Translations under genes and position numbers: made by a program
Assembly (NCBI RefSeq): GCF_016772275.1
Contig: NZ_CP065425.1
Span: 2,200,653 to 2,264,652 of the forward strand
DNA length: 64,000 bases
Direction: 5' to 3'
Origin: Heyndrickxia vini
GTDB lineage: Bacteria; Bacillota; Bacilli; Bacillales; Bacillaceae_C
The notes under the pieces: model-generated
Told to the model about the DNA's origin: nothing
Seen by the model: only the letters and a program-made list of their open reading frames with translations
Databases searched by the model: none
In this document: in pieces, positions 37,714-48,363 of the stretch
How positions within the stretch are numbered: the first letter of the stretch is position 1
How the letters are laid out: each line of letters opens with the position of its first letter

Positions 37714-37852
37714 AAATTTCACCTCTGTTTTATTATAACTTACATAACAATTTCTGTTAATTAATGTTTATAAGATAGAAAAAACTGGCCTTGTCCTAAT
37801 AGAGATGATAGAATAGTATTAGATTATTATTTCTTGGGAGGTATGAACAAAA

Positions 37853-39100
37853 GTGAAAATTGAAGAAAGAGGACGCGCTAAATACCGCCCTTTAAAAGAT
37901 TATGATACCAAAAAGATAAAACAACTTTTACTTGATAAAATAAATGAGGAAGAAGAAACAATACAAAATATAAAAACTGATAATCAACTCCCCATACTTG
38001 ATTATCGTGAGGATAAAATAAATATAATAAGCTTGTTTTCCGGATGTGGAGGTTTAGACTTAGGAGTTGAATTAGCTGGATTAATTGCATCGATTGGAGA
38101 AGAAAAAGCACTTGAGGCTTTTGAAGATCAAGAATGGTTTAATTCCATTAGAAAAGAGAGTATCTTTCATACTATCTATACAAACGATCTTTTCAAAGAA
38201 GCAAACGAATCCTACAAATTAAATTTTCCTCCAGTATTTCAACAACAACTTGATATACGTCAGGTAAAGGAATTTCCAAAAGCTGATCTTGTACTCGGAG
38301 GATTTCCTTGCCCTGGTTTTAGTGAGGCTGGTCCAAGGTTAATAGATGATAAAAGAAATTTCTTATATATTCATTTTATTAGATGTCTTTTACAGTCTAA
38401 ACCTTTTGCATTTATTGCGGAAAACGTAAAGGGTATGCTGACTTTAGGCAAAGGAGAAGTAATAAAGCAAATTGTGCAGGATTTTGCTTCAGCAGGCTAT
38501 AATGTAAAATTTAAGTTGGTAAATGCAAGAGATTATGGTGTACCTCAATCAAGGGAAAGGGTTTTTATTGTTGGTATTCGTGATGATTTAGATTTCGAAT
38601 ATAAACATCCTGTCCCCACACACGGAAAAGGAAAATTGCCTTATGTAACATTAAAGGATGCTATCGGAGATCTAGAATCAGATCCAGGTGAATGGTTTGA
38701 AGGTGGATTTTCGCCAATATACCTATCACGTAATAGAAAGAAAAAATGGAGTGATCAAAGTTTTACTATTCAAGCATCTGGTAGGCAAGCCCCACTTCAT
38801 CCAAGTGGACCCGAAATGAAAAAGCTAGGACCAGATAATTGGGTACTTCCCGGAGATATATCCTTACATCGCCGCTTTTCTGTAAAGGAAATTGCAAGAA
38901 TACAAACCTTTCCAGATTGGTTTGTATTTTCAGACGGAGGAAATATGAATGTCCAAAAAAACAATAGATTAGACAAGCAATATAAACAAATCGGAAATGC
39001 TGTACCTGTTAGTTTAGCTACTGCAATGGGATTACCATTAGCTAAATGGGCAAAAGATAACATCTATTTAATTAGACAAGATTCTTTAATTTTAAAATGA
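37853..39100 (+). CDS. DNA (cytosine-5) methyltransferase, DrmMII-like or type II RM
   Basis: This 415-residue C5-cytosine methyltransferase shows motif I LFSGCGGLDLG (about 61-71), the catalytic motif IV GGFPCPGFS (about 150-158), motif VI ENVKGM (about 189), motif VIII QSRERVFIVG and motif X QIGNAVPVSLA near the end. It has an N-terminal extension of about 55 residues and a fairly long insertion after motif I. The target recognition region lies at about 270-350; its specificity is unknown. It is convergent with drmB and divergent from the 573-aa unknown, so it could serve DISARM, a type II system or both. The start is GTG with GGGAGGT upstream. Confidence 0.88.
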   Translation: MKIEERGRAKYRPLKDYDTKKIKQLLLDKINEEEETIQNIKTDNQLPILDYREDKINIISLFSGCGGLDLGVELAGLIASIGEEKALEAFEDQEWFNSIRKESIFHTIYTNDLFKEANESYKLNFPPVFQQQLDIRQVKEFPKADLVLGGFPCPGFSEAGPRLIDDKRNFLYIHFIRCLLQSKPFAFIAENVKGMLTLGKGEVIKQIVQDFASAGYNVKFKLVNARDYGVPQSRERVFIVGIRDDLDFEYKHPVPTHGKGKLPYVTLKDAIGDLESDPGEWFEGGFSPIYLSRNRKKKWSDQSFTIQASGRQAPLHPSGPEMKKLGPDNWVLPGDISLHRRFSVKEIARIQTFPDWFVFSDGGNMNVQKNNRLDKQYKQIGNAVPVSLATAMGLPLAKWAKDNIYLIRQDSLILK

Positions 39101-39117
39101 AAATATATCCTTTTGGT

Positions 39118-39142
39118 CTTACCACTAAGGTAAGGGTTTTTT
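39118..39142 (+). terminator. terminator after methyltransferase
   Basis: The hairpin CTTACC-ACTAA-GGTAAG is followed by GGTTTTTTA, 17 bp after the methyltransferase stop. Confidence 0.7.
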
Positions 39143-39461
39143 ATCAAATTTCTTCTAACCTTTTGAGACACAAGTAAAGTAATATAGACACTAATTAGCC
39201 CGTTAGTAATTAACTAACCACTAAAAGGATGGCTTGAAAAAAGTACAGAACTTTATTCATTGCCAACATTTCACTAACTAATGAAATAGAGGAACTCATG
39301 AAATTAATTTAAAATGAGAGTATAATAAAAATTTCAGCCCGTAACTATCCAATTATACGGTTTACTTTTCTAGAATTATTATTTAAATTTTTTCCTTTGT
39401 AAAATCCCTTGAACATTCTTCATCGGTCACTTGCAAAAGAGCTGGACATTTTAAATCTAGC
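39143..39461. other. gap where drmC would be expected
   Basis: These 320 bp, bounded by terminators of the convergent methyltransferase and drmB genes, hold no ORF or fragment that I can assign. In described DISARM loci a phospholipase-D-type drmC follows drmB; none is seen here. Confidence 0.5.
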
Positions 39462-39502
39462 AAATGCACTAGCAAAAATCATTTTTTGCTAGTGCATTTT
39501 TG
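39462..39502 (-). terminator. terminator after drmB
   Basis: The long inverted repeat AAATGCACTAGCAAAAA / TTTTTTGCTAGTGCATTT has a very short loop and T runs on both strands. It lies 58 bp after the drmB stop. Confidence 0.85.
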
Positions 39503-39559
39503 ATTAAAATATTATTCTTAACTCCTTAAGTTAATCAAAATTCGAAACCACTAAGCATA

Positions 39560-41464
39560 TTAAGAAAAAGCTATAATTTTTTCTTCATTTTTTATTCCAA
39601 AGTAACCTATCTTCTCATCAATAAGTAAGCTTCTATCTAAATATAAATTCCAATATTCACAAGACGTTTCCGGAATATGCGAACAGTTATAACAAGCTGC
39701 ACCGTTTAAATTATTAACACCTTGTCCTTGAGTCTTTCCAAGCTCTGTACAAACTGGGTCGGAACTGCACCATTTTGCATTATTTATAGCCTTGTCTAAA
39801 AGATGGAAAAACTTCTCTTGTAATCCCAAGCGTACAAGCCCGCCTAAGGTGCCCTCCGAATCTCCCGCAGAAATATAGATTAAAACACCTGTCTGTCCCT
39901 CATCTAAGTAAAGCCTTTCCCTAATCGCCGCACGATTATAACCACAGATATTTGCAAGTTCATCAATTATAAAGTGAGAGAGTGTGTGCAACATTATATT
40001 CCTTGGTCTGAGAATAGTATCATCTCGATGTTCTATATGACCTACTCGTTGAAGATAATGTTGGAAATAATTCATTACCTCTTGAGACTCCCATTCACCG
40101 AGTTTTTTGGAATTCAATTGTAAAAAGATACCCTCGCCATATACCTCATTTACAGGAAGCCATTTTTCGATAATACCATCATAATCCCTATAAAGGGAAG
40201 GATAGTAACTACTGTAGTCATTACCATTTGTGTTTTTATAATCTTTCCGATCGAAGCCATATAAAGCAGTTGTTTCTTTCAATTTTAGTACTCTTGAAAT
40301 ACGTTCTAAATATGAGTTATAATAATTCTTGTTGTTTTCTGGACTATCTTCATAAATCCATTCGGGTTTAACTTTTAGTTCTTTTGAATTTACTGCAGAC
40401 GTTAGCTTTTCAAATTCTTTTTGTTTAATCAATAGACCTGGTTTTTCTAGCTCCTCGTCCGTGTATTCAAATTCTTCCCTAGCTTCTACATACATCAGAG
40501 CTTCTTGAATATCCTGATCAGTTATCTCTTCCTTCAACTCAAATCTAAGATTTGTTCTTATAAACTGAATTTTTTTCTCTATATCTTCTAAAAAAGCCAG
40601 ATTTGTTCGCAATAAATACTTAGCTGGAGATTGAATTTTTGATACAATCAGATCGACATTCTCGCTATAATTTCCTGGTATTGCTAGAGCGCTAATTTTT
40701 TTTGCCATATAAACGCTAATAGAGTTTCTTAAAATTGCCACTGGCACGGCGGAACATTCTTCTTTTTCTTCTCCACACCATGGACGTTCACCTTCACAAG
40801 TGTATTTTTGAGATCCTATTTTATTTAAGGTATCTCCTAAAACGCTTGTTTTCTTTTCACCATCATATGAAGATGTAACCCCTTGTAACCCACGGCTCTT
40901 TGTACATCCTTCACATTCAATTCTCCAGGAGTCAAGCGTTGTACCCCCACTCATACGTATTCTTAAATTGCCTTGACAAGTAGTATTTTCATCACCATGT
41001 ACCCACTTACGCCAAGGGAAATCAGATAAATGACCATTCTCACAAACTACGACAAAAGGAACTTGTTTATAATATTTTTTTGTTTTACATTTTGGACAAT
41101 CTAAGTATACTGAGGTTTGATCAAGCTCTAATTCTCTTAATGACTTACACGAACTACAATAATGCCATCTTGGAAAGCGCATTAAAGGCATGACTAGCCC
41201 ACTGTTTGGAATAACTTCCATAGCATTTCTTGATATCTTTCTAAATTCTGGCGGAGTGTAAAATTTATCTACCTTTAAGATTGATTTTAGACGCGGCTCA
41301 TTTACCGCAAACTCTTCAATATTTTTTGCTTTATTTCCTTTAGAATCTCTAAACCAGAGATCTAAAGAGCCTACAACAGCTGTTTCACCTTCAGGGCTAA
41401 TTACTAATGCACCTGGTCCTTCTGTTCCGACCAGTTTAGAGCGTCTCATCGGTAAATATCGCAT
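39560..41464 (-). CDS. drmB: DISARM protein DrmB (DUF1998)
   Basis: This 634-residue protein has several zinc-type cysteine pairs: CSSCKSLRELE with CPKCKTKK (about residues 103-126), CTKSRG, and CGEEKEEC. It ends in a DUF1998 region with GDSEGTLGGLVRLG (about 533-546) and the final CYNCSHIPETSCEYWN. Length and order fit DrmB, which partners the DrmA helicase in DISARM. The start ATG abuts the drmA stop (TAAATG), so the two are translationally coupled. Its biochemical activity in the family is not settled. Confidence 0.88.
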   Translation of the reverse strand: MRYLPMRRSKLVGTEGPGALVISPEGETAVVGSLDLWFRDSKGNKAKNIEEFAVNEPRLKSILKVDKFYTPPEFRKISRNAMEVIPNSGLVMPLMRFPRWHYCSSCKSLRELELDQTSVYLDCPKCKTKKYYKQVPFVVVCENGHLSDFPWRKWVHGDENTTCQGNLRIRMSGGTTLDSWRIECEGCTKSRGLQGVTSSYDGEKKTSVLGDTLNKIGSQKYTCEGERPWCGEEKEECSAVPVAILRNSISVYMAKKISALAIPGNYSENVDLIVSKIQSPAKYLLRTNLAFLEDIEKKIQFIRTNLRFELKEEITDQDIQEALMYVEAREEFEYTDEELEKPGLLIKQKEFEKLTSAVNSKELKVKPEWIYEDSPENNKNYYNSYLERISRVLKLKETTALYGFDRKDYKNTNGNDYSSYYPSLYRDYDGIIEKWLPVNEVYGEGIFLQLNSKKLGEWESQEVMNYFQHYLQRVGHIEHRDDTILRPRNIMLHTLSHFIIDELANICGYNRAAIRERLYLDEGQTGVLIYISAGDSEGTLGGLVRLGLQEKFFHLLDKAINNAKWCSSDPVCTELGKTQGQGVNNLNGAACYNCSHIPETSCEYWNLYLDRSLLIDEKIGYFGIKNEEKIIAFS

Positions 41465-44400
41465 TTAATCATCGTCCTCCCAGACAAATTCGTCTTCCTC
41501 TTTTTCTATTAAAACAATAGAACCTCTACTTTCAACATCTACACTTCTCAACGTATTAATTACAGGAATACTGCCAGCATATTTTTCACCGTCACTTAAA
41601 TTTCCAGCTTGATACATCAAACCACGTTCTGTATCAGAAACTCGCCAAGTTTCATAGCGTCCTTGTAAAATTCCATCTATGAACGCCTTAAAGCTATCTT
41701 TCCATACATCCAATTGATCAAAATCGATTAATTCTACTCGGTTTTTAAATCTTTTGCGAAAAGAATTGAAACGGTCATCTTTTATAACTCGTTTTAACTC
41801 TTTACTTGTAGGATAGTTTGCTATTTGCATATCCATCCGTTGACGTAAGAATCCGATTAGCACGCTTGTCAACCCTCGCTCTAGGGAAGCCGTAGAGAAA
41901 GGCGTTAAACTTGTTGTTTCTACCTGTGCATAAAGTCTTTGATGATATTCATTAAAGTGTTCAAAATGGGATTTATCGCGCGAGTTTTGATTAGAATATA
42001 CTGTTATAATTAAACCCGGTCTCTCGTTAGGTCTTCGCCCTACCCGACCGCTTACTTGAATATATTGGGCTGTCATTTTAGGCTGGCTGACGATGCCCAT
42101 TATTGATAAACGGTCAATATCGACGCCTACTTCAATAATATTTGAGGCTAAACATGACGTAAGAGCCTTTGTGCGTCCTTTACTATCTTTTGTAGTATAA
42201 GGAACATTCAGGTCATCTATAGTTTTAGAGATTTCGTTACTTTGTTTTCGGGACGTTAATTCTAATGGTGCCCCTAAAAATCTCCTATTACTAAATCCTT
42301 CTCTCTTAACTAACGCATCAATATACGTTGGAATATCGCTATTAAATAAATTTAATCCGGCCCCTAAATCTTTTAAGCTATTATAAAATGAAAGCAGTGT
42401 CCAAAATGGATCCCTATCATCTTCATGCAAGCTCTCCACTTTCTGTAAAATAGCTGAATACGTCATTACTTGTGCCATCAAAATACGCACCCTTGATGTA
42501 AAAACACCTACATACTTTCGACCGGGCTTTGGTTCCCCACTCTCATCAAAGGCCACTTTGGAAAAGAACGAATCATCAATGTCGACACCTGGGCTTGGGA
42601 ACAGTCTTGCGTTTGTTCGTCCAAATAGGCATTTAGCTTGTTCCTCAAACTCTTTAATAGTTGCTGTTGCCGAAATAATTTTAGGCTTAACTGGTACCCT
42701 CCCACGATCGTCAATGCATAATTCCTCTATTAATACTTCATAAAGACCTGCAAGCGTCCCCAATGGTCCTGAAATTAAATGTAGTTCGTCCTGAACAATA
42801 ATTTGTGGTGGTGATACAACTCGCACCCCCATTTCATTTAAGCCAAATAACTTTCTAGCTTCAGGTTGCCATGTTAATTGAACAAACTTATCGATTGTCC
42901 CAATTAAAAAAGTCGGTTGTTTTTCATAAATTGTATCATCTACGAAATAGACGGGAATTTCATCATGGAAATTACATTGTTCATCCGGGCATGCCACTAT
43001 TAAGTTGTTATTTTTATTTTTAAATCCAATTACCTTGATCTCGTTGCGATTTGCACCTTTTCCCTGCACTTGTACCTTTCCTATTTGACAACCACACCAA
43101 GGGCATCTTGTTACTACGAGATTCTCAGGACCTTTTGACTTACTCATAGCATTTACTAGTCTTAACGCTTCTTTATTGGTATTAGGTGAAGTTTTTGATC
43201 CTACCCAAATTCCAATAGAATAAGGTACACGACCGAGGTCCTTTTCATTTTCTCGACGTACATATTCCATTGCACATATTAGTCTAGATGCACGCTGGAA
43301 CTGGTCAGCTGTTAACAAACGTAAAGTATAACGCATTATAATATCTACACCAGCATCAGTAGGATCTATCAAGCGTCGGTAAAACATTTGAAATGCTGCA
43401 ACGCCTAAATATGCCTCCGTTTTTCCGCCTCCAGTAGGGAACCAGATTAAATCAACTATTTCACGGTCTAAGGAATCCTTTTCTACTAAAGATTGGATTG
43501 ATAATAAGAAAAAAGCGATTTGGAAAGCGCGCCAGCTATTATCACACGAGCTTAAATCGCTCATACTTCTTGTTGAATCGGCAAATGTTTTTTCGAATAC
43601 TAGTTCTAATCCATTATCTCGTTTTTCAAAGTAAGCTTTACGTGGTATTTTACCATTAATTTGTTGTAATAAAATCGCTTGGTTAGCCATTTTGAATGCT
43701 GTGAGTACCTTAGGATTTTTCAATAATTCTAGTCCTTTTTTTATCCTGGTTAAGCTTTCCTTACAAAATTTCAAATTAGTTACTGCAGCTTTTTTTAATT
43801 CTTTTTGCAGGCTTTGTGTTTCTTCCTCGCGCTCAGCAATCCAATCTTTATAGCCTGTCACTAAAGGATGCAAAATTTGAAATAACTCATCATAGTTTTT
43901 CACATTCATTAAGGCTTGCATTTCGATTCTCAAATTTACTTCTTTGCCCTCAATATTCAACGTGACATCCGGAGTCATGCTCTCCGTTTCATATCTTGGA
44001 ATAAATGTAGAATTAATTTCTGATATGTTTTTAGCGTATTGATTCCAAGTAACTGAACAGTAATGACCAATTGAGTAATTAGATTTGTATCTGAATAATA
44101 GCTCGTTATTCCACTCATTTTCAGTTAAATCTAAATTACGCTGGAAAACCTTTGGGTAATTTAAAAAGCTTCCTGTAGGAGCAGTAATAGTTAAATGAGA
44201 TTGAAACACTGTAAACTCGTTTAAATTATGTCTTGCAGGAGGCTCTGATACATTTAAAACAGTCACTGTTAATAACGTATATTCCTCTTTTGCACGATAT
44301 TGAATGTGTAATTTTAAGCTGATTCTTTCGATTCTATTTTTTGTGTTGTCATAAATATGAAAGGGAAATTGCTTTACACTAATACCTTTATTAAGATTAA

Positions 44401-45028
44401 ATTCCGATAGTTTAATCTCTTTTTCGGCGAAAACAGATGTACGCAACCACCAGTATTCATCAAATTTGTAATGTTTTTCTTTGCCATTGTTTTCATCTTT
44501 GTGAATAATGTCTGCATAGATTTTATGTTTTTCATATATCCCACCTTTAAACTTAACTGTAAATGCTTTTGTATCCCTAGATAAGCAAAATGTCATTCCC
44601 ATACTTGAAGGCATTGAATCTTTTTGTTGAATTTTAGGTGCAGCATCGTCTAAACCTGACTCCTCGTCTATTTCTTCTGCATTTAAGTTATCTAAGTGAT
44701 CATAAAACTCTGCTTGTTGCTCATCGTTAATCACGTCAATTACTAGCTCGTCTTCTTCAGGCTCATTGTTTTCAAGGATCATAGGGTATAGCATACCGGC
44801 AGCATACCTTCGAGAAGGGGTATCTCTTTGGATAACTTCCTCCTTTAAAGTTGCCTTATTCCAATAATAATTAGTATTTAAGTCATCAAAATTATAAAAT
44901 GTCGTATTGCCAATAACGTTTAAAGGTTTTGTAGCATTTTGAATGTTACTAGGACCTACAATTTCTTGTTCAATGGCATCAATAATTTGTTCACGATTAT
45001 ATAAAGATATTTCTAACTTTTTATCCAC
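41465..45028 (-). CDS. drmA: DISARM helicase DrmA
   Basis: This 1187-residue SF2-type helicase has motif I FPTGGGKTEAYLG (about residue 533), motif II as QDELHLISGPLG (DELH, about 746), motif III SATATI (about 788) and motif VI SGRVGRRPNERPG (about 996). A cysteine cluster (CPWCGCQ and CPDEQC, about 645-685) lies in an insertion before motif II. The N-terminal 450 residues are the family-specific part. The DELH box and GGGKTEA motif are typical of DrmA. DrmA binds and translocates DNA, and helps DISARM sense foreign DNA. The start is GTG with GAGGTG upstream. Confidence 0.9.
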   Translation of the reverse strand: MDKKLEISLYNREQIIDAIEQEIVGPSNIQNATKPLNVIGNTTFYNFDDLNTNYYWNKATLKEEVIQRDTPSRRYAAGMLYPMILENNEPEEDELVIDVINDEQQAEFYDHLDNLNAEEIDEESGLDDAAPKIQQKDSMPSSMGMTFCLSRDTKAFTVKFKGGIYEKHKIYADIIHKDENNGKEKHYKFDEYWWLRTSVFAEKEIKLSEFNLNKGISVKQFPFHIYDNTKNRIERISLKLHIQYRAKEEYTLLTVTVLNVSEPPARHNLNEFTVFQSHLTITAPTGSFLNYPKVFQRNLDLTENEWNNELLFRYKSNYSIGHYCSVTWNQYAKNISEINSTFIPRYETESMTPDVTLNIEGKEVNLRIEMQALMNVKNYDELFQILHPLVTGYKDWIAEREEETQSLQKELKKAAVTNLKFCKESLTRIKKGLELLKNPKVLTAFKMANQAILLQQINGKIPRKAYFEKRDNGLELVFEKTFADSTRSMSDLSSCDNSWRAFQIAFFLLSIQSLVEKDSLDREIVDLIWFPTGGGKTEAYLGVAAFQMFYRRLIDPTDAGVDIIMRYTLRLLTADQFQRASRLICAMEYVRRENEKDLGRVPYSIGIWVGSKTSPNTNKEALRLVNAMSKSKGPENLVVTRCPWCGCQIGKVQVQGKGANRNEIKVIGFKNKNNNLIVACPDEQCNFHDEIPVYFVDDTIYEKQPTFLIGTIDKFVQLTWQPEARKLFGLNEMGVRVVSPPQIIVQDELHLISGPLGTLAGLYEVLIEELCIDDRGRVPVKPKIISATATIKEFEEQAKCLFGRTNARLFPSPGVDIDDSFFSKVAFDESGEPKPGRKYVGVFTSRVRILMAQVMTYSAILQKVESLHEDDRDPFWTLLSFYNSLKDLGAGLNLFNSDIPTYIDALVKREGFSNRRFLGAPLELTSRKQSNEISKTIDDLNVPYTTKDSKGRTKALTSCLASNIIEVGVDIDRLSIMGIVSQPKMTAQYIQVSGRVGRRPNERPGLIITVYSNQNSRDKSHFEHFNEYHQRLYAQVETTSLTPFSTASLERGLTSVLIGFLRQRMDMQIANYPTSKELKRVIKDDRFNSFRKRFKNRVELIDFDQLDVWKDSFKAFIDGILQGRYETWRVSDTERGLMYQAGNLSDGEKYAGSIPVINTLRSVDVESRGSIVLIEKEEDEFVWEDDD

Positions 45029-45038
45029 GTTCTACACC

Positions 45039-47499
45039 TCAACCTTTTATAATCTTCAAAGTTTCATTTTCTGGGGTAAAATATGTTTGCTTCGAAATTC
45101 TTTTTATTTCTACAATATTAAAAAATGCTCCTTTAAACTCTTTTGATCCAAATTTATAAAATCCGTTCTCATTGATCACATTTTCTAGATCCTTATCCAA
45201 CTCATCCATCAAGGATTGGGAAATATGATGACCGGCTGAAATATGTGCGCTAAGAATTTCAGTAGCTGCATTTAATATTTCTTTTACCTCCTCCGTATCA
45301 AACTTAAAAGCTAGTAATAACTCATTTAAACAAGAAGGCTTAATAGAATGAATACTCATCCAATTTTTAATATTATTTTCTTTAGCAACCGAGATTCTAT
45401 AACGCTGCATTAAAATCTTAGAAACCCTCTCAATCCCTTTCTTTTGCACATTGAGACGTAACCTTTTCTTCCATTTTTCTAGACTCTCTCGATATTTATC
45501 GGCGGTAATGCCCATAAGATTATCTGCCTCTTCTCTAACTAAATTTGAAGCATTTTGCTCTCGGAAAATTAATAAATCACCTGTATATAAATCATTAATT
45601 TTCTCTTGAGTTACCTTTAGGGAATCTCTATCGATGACATTTACTTTTTGTCTAAGAGGCAAGAAAATATAATTGTCGTGGGATATAGTTACTAATTTAA
45701 CCTCTACTTTTTCTTCTAGAGGAATATTTTGAATGTTTTCAAACTGGCTAATTAATGCTTTTTCTGATTTTTTTATTATTCCTTTCGTAAAGGTTTCTTT
45801 AAAATCTAAGCCGGAAAATCCTTTATCAAAGGTAATATTTTTATAGATTGTATTTATTAGATGGCTATGATTAATTAAGTCCAAAAAACTTTTCCTTTTT
45901 GCCAATCGATTTTCGAAACAAGAATATCCTACAAATATAGTTTGATTTGCATAAAATACTGTAGAAAACTTGCTATCAAAATAACTGGGAGTCCCTAAAA
46001 ATATAACTACATCTGCAAAAACTCCTAAATCCAAGAATTCTTTATCTGTAATTGCTCTATACATGGTGCCATTAATTTCAATATATTCACTTGATAATTT
46101 TTTCTTAGTTAAAAAATAGGTGTTTTTCCAAGAAAGGTGCTTCTCTTTAATTAATTTCAACAATGCGTCAATATAGGCATTATTTTGCTGTTTCCGTAAT
46201 ACCATTATCAAATCTACAATAGGTTGTATATTTTTTTTGAATAAGTCTGTATAAATTCGTTTCTTTGTTAAAGTAAAGTACTTCACGATTATGTCATTAT
46301 TCTCTTTAAAGTAGGTCCTATAGCTTTGTACAGTGCCAACTACTTTGCGACATACTTTAATGAATGCCTCAGTTTCTTCTAACAGAAGTTGATCATGTTC
46401 ATAATACTCCATAACTTCTTCCTTCAGTTCTTTCAAAGAATACATTAACTTCCCTATGTGATCTTCTTCAATCCTTACAAATTCTATCTTCACTGGCGAG
46501 GAAAATAATTTATTTGCTAGATCCAAATTTGCTCTTCTATTACCATGCAAAGATTTCGACTCCCTTTGGTATTTCAATTTGATTGTTATTCATGAATTCC
46601 AAAATATCTTTATTTAAGCATTGACCTTTATCCATCAAAAACTCTTGTTCAATTTTGAATTGAAGATCTTCAATTTTTTCATTTGATTCATGCAGGTCAG
46701 CGATAAAAATACATTTTTGTTGCTTAAATTGATCCATCATCCTAAGTGACCTGCTACTACCGACAAATATTATCGTTGATTCATTCGGAAGAAGTGAAAG
46801 TTGATTTTGTTGAATAAATGAAAAATTTTTAAAAGTGCCTTCTGTGCCATCATACAACAGTTCGTCTAATAGCATGTATCCTTCATTAATTTCTAGCTCA
46901 ATTACAGATATATTATCTATCCATTCTTTCTTATTAGCGTATAAGTATGTTTTTGGGATATTTTGCATCATTAACAAATTAAGATTGTACTCAGAATATA
47001 AATTCTTTAATTTAATATTATTAGTTATATTCTCTACATTGTTTACTCTTCTTTTATTTCTAACTTCAGTTACTTCATTGTCGTAAATTCTTATATAATC
47101 AAACCATCTCGTTTCCGGTATATAGTTAATACAGTTTGTTCGATCTTTTACCACTATGGCTTTCGTATCTGTATTTGGAATTTTGCTAACTTCTAAAACA
47201 GAATGCGCTACCCAATCATTACCACTTTTATAAAGGATTCTTTGACCTTTTTTTAAACTAAGATACTTCCTTAATAATGTTTCTTTAGATACGTTCCTGA
47301 AATCGTAATCAATAGCTCCAAATACAAAAAAATAAGAGAACAGTAAATTAGAAGGCAAGGATATAAATAATTTAATAGGTTGTTTGGTTTGTTTTACAAA
47401 GTTAGCCAATTCTATACTAAATTTCATCCAGTCTTCTAGGTGTACAAATTCATTTGAAAAATTCCTATATTTCAAGCTATTTAGTGGCATCATCATCAT
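45039..47499 (-). pseudogene. drmE: DISARM protein DrmE, apparently frameshifted
   Basis: Two overlapping frames (46540-47499, 319 aa; 45039-46577, 512 aa) lie where drmE is expected, upstream of drmA. The first ends PKGVEIFAW-stop. Removing one T from GCATGGTAATAG at about 46541 gives EIFAWNRRANLDLANKLF, which runs into the second frame and yields one protein of about 818 residues. No ribosome site fits the second frame. DrmE is a DISARM class 2 protein of unknown activity. The lesion is either decay, a sequencing error or, less likely, a programmed shift. The ATG at 47499 has AAGGTG upstream and a run of four ATG codons. Confidence 0.7.
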
Positions 47500-47570
47500 T
47501 TCACCTTCAATTTAAATTAAATTCAAGCTGTCTAATAAATCATTTCTAAAAACCTGATAATTAGTCATCT

Positions 47571-47601
47571 ATATAACTCACTTGAAAAATCATATTGTCA
47601 A
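47571..47601 (-). promoter_or_regulatory. candidate drmE-drmA-drmB promoter
   Basis: On the minus strand a perfect -35 TTGACA (47596-47601) lies 18-19 bp upstream of GTTATAT (47571-47577). This is 70-100 bp upstream of the drmE start. No clear ComK-type AAAA-N5-TTTT pair is visible beside it. Confidence 0.45.
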
Positions 47602-47723
47602 ATTTAAATAATTATGAACTTCTTAAATACACAATCCTATGTAATTTGTAATTTCCCCCAATTACCCTTTAACTTCTTTTTTTGTTTCGATAAAGTCAAT
47701 ATTAAATTTAATTATGAGAGTTA

Positions 47724-47769
47724 TACAAGAAGAGCCAGCTAACAATTTAGCTGAACCTTCTTGTTTTTA
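47724..47769. terminator. hairpin between comK-like gene and drmE
   Basis: The inverted repeat ACAAGAAG-N3-CAGCTAA / TTAGCTG-N3-CTTCTTGT has a 4-base loop. The T run is on the plus strand, so it is a stronger terminator for rightward transcription. It directly follows the comK-like stop. Confidence 0.55.
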
Positions 47770-47770
47770 T

Positions 47771-48316
47771 TTAGTCCATTACAATATAACTATTACTTTC
47801 TGGATCTCTACAAATCGTTACTTTACTTAATTCGTCTATGTCCACTTCTTCTTGTCCCTGCTTATCAATTCGATCCTTCAATCTATAAGCTTTTTGTAAT
47901 TTTTTCTCAAAGCTTTTTTGACTTACATCCAGAACTATTGAATGATCATTTTTAAATAAAACTTCTACTCTTTTTTTATTCACATACTTATGATTTTTAT
48001 ATTGTCCAAGGAATAACCAGACACAATTATTGTTTAAAGGTGACATAGTTGGAAAGCAATATATGCTTTGTTTTTCACTAATCATAATTGGAGTCATTGT
48101 TGTATTTCCTAAGAGATATTTAGCACCATCTGTTGCGCCACGATAACTAGAAGCATGATTTAGTAGACTAAAATTAATTATTTCAATTGGTCTCATATTT
48201 ACTAAAAATACACGCTCAATTTCAATTACGATAGAGAGTAGATCTCCGTATTCATCGTATTTTGGAATGATAATGCAAGTATCCGGATTCGTTACGTACT
48301 TGTTTAACTTCTTCAT
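47771..48316 (-). CDS. ComK-family transcription factor (paralogue) in defence island
   Basis: This 181-residue protein aligns by eye with the competence master regulator ComK. It has VNMRPIEIINFSLLNHASSY (compare VNMKPLQIVDRSCRFFGSSY), TPIMISEKQSIYCFPTMSP...CVW, and SQKSFEKKLQKAYRLKDRI. ComK binds A/T boxes as a tetramer and activates transcription. The C-terminal tail differs from B. subtilis ComK, where MecA/ClpC binds for degradation. The ATG at 48316 is preferred (AAAGGAG upstream). It lies 270 bp upstream of drmE on the same strand, so it may regulate DISARM. That role is inference. Confidence 0.82.
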   Translation of the reverse strand: MKKLNKYVTNPDTCIIIPKYDEYGDLLSIVIEIERVFLVNMRPIEIINFSLLNHASSYRGATDGAKYLLGNTTMTPIMISEKQSIYCFPTMSPLNNNCVWLFLGQYKNHKYVNKKRVEVLFKNDHSIVLDVSQKSFEKKLQKAYRLKDRIDKQGQEEVDIDELSKVTICRDPESNSYIVMD

Positions 48317-48363
48317 TTTCGACACTCCTTTAGTATTAAAATCTTACATTTTCAACTAAAATA

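Noticed and set aside
46540-46577. Programmed ribosomal frameshift in drmE
   Set aside because: No slippery heptamer is visible at the overlap and the repair needs loss of a single T in a non-repetitive context; decay or sequencing error is simpler.
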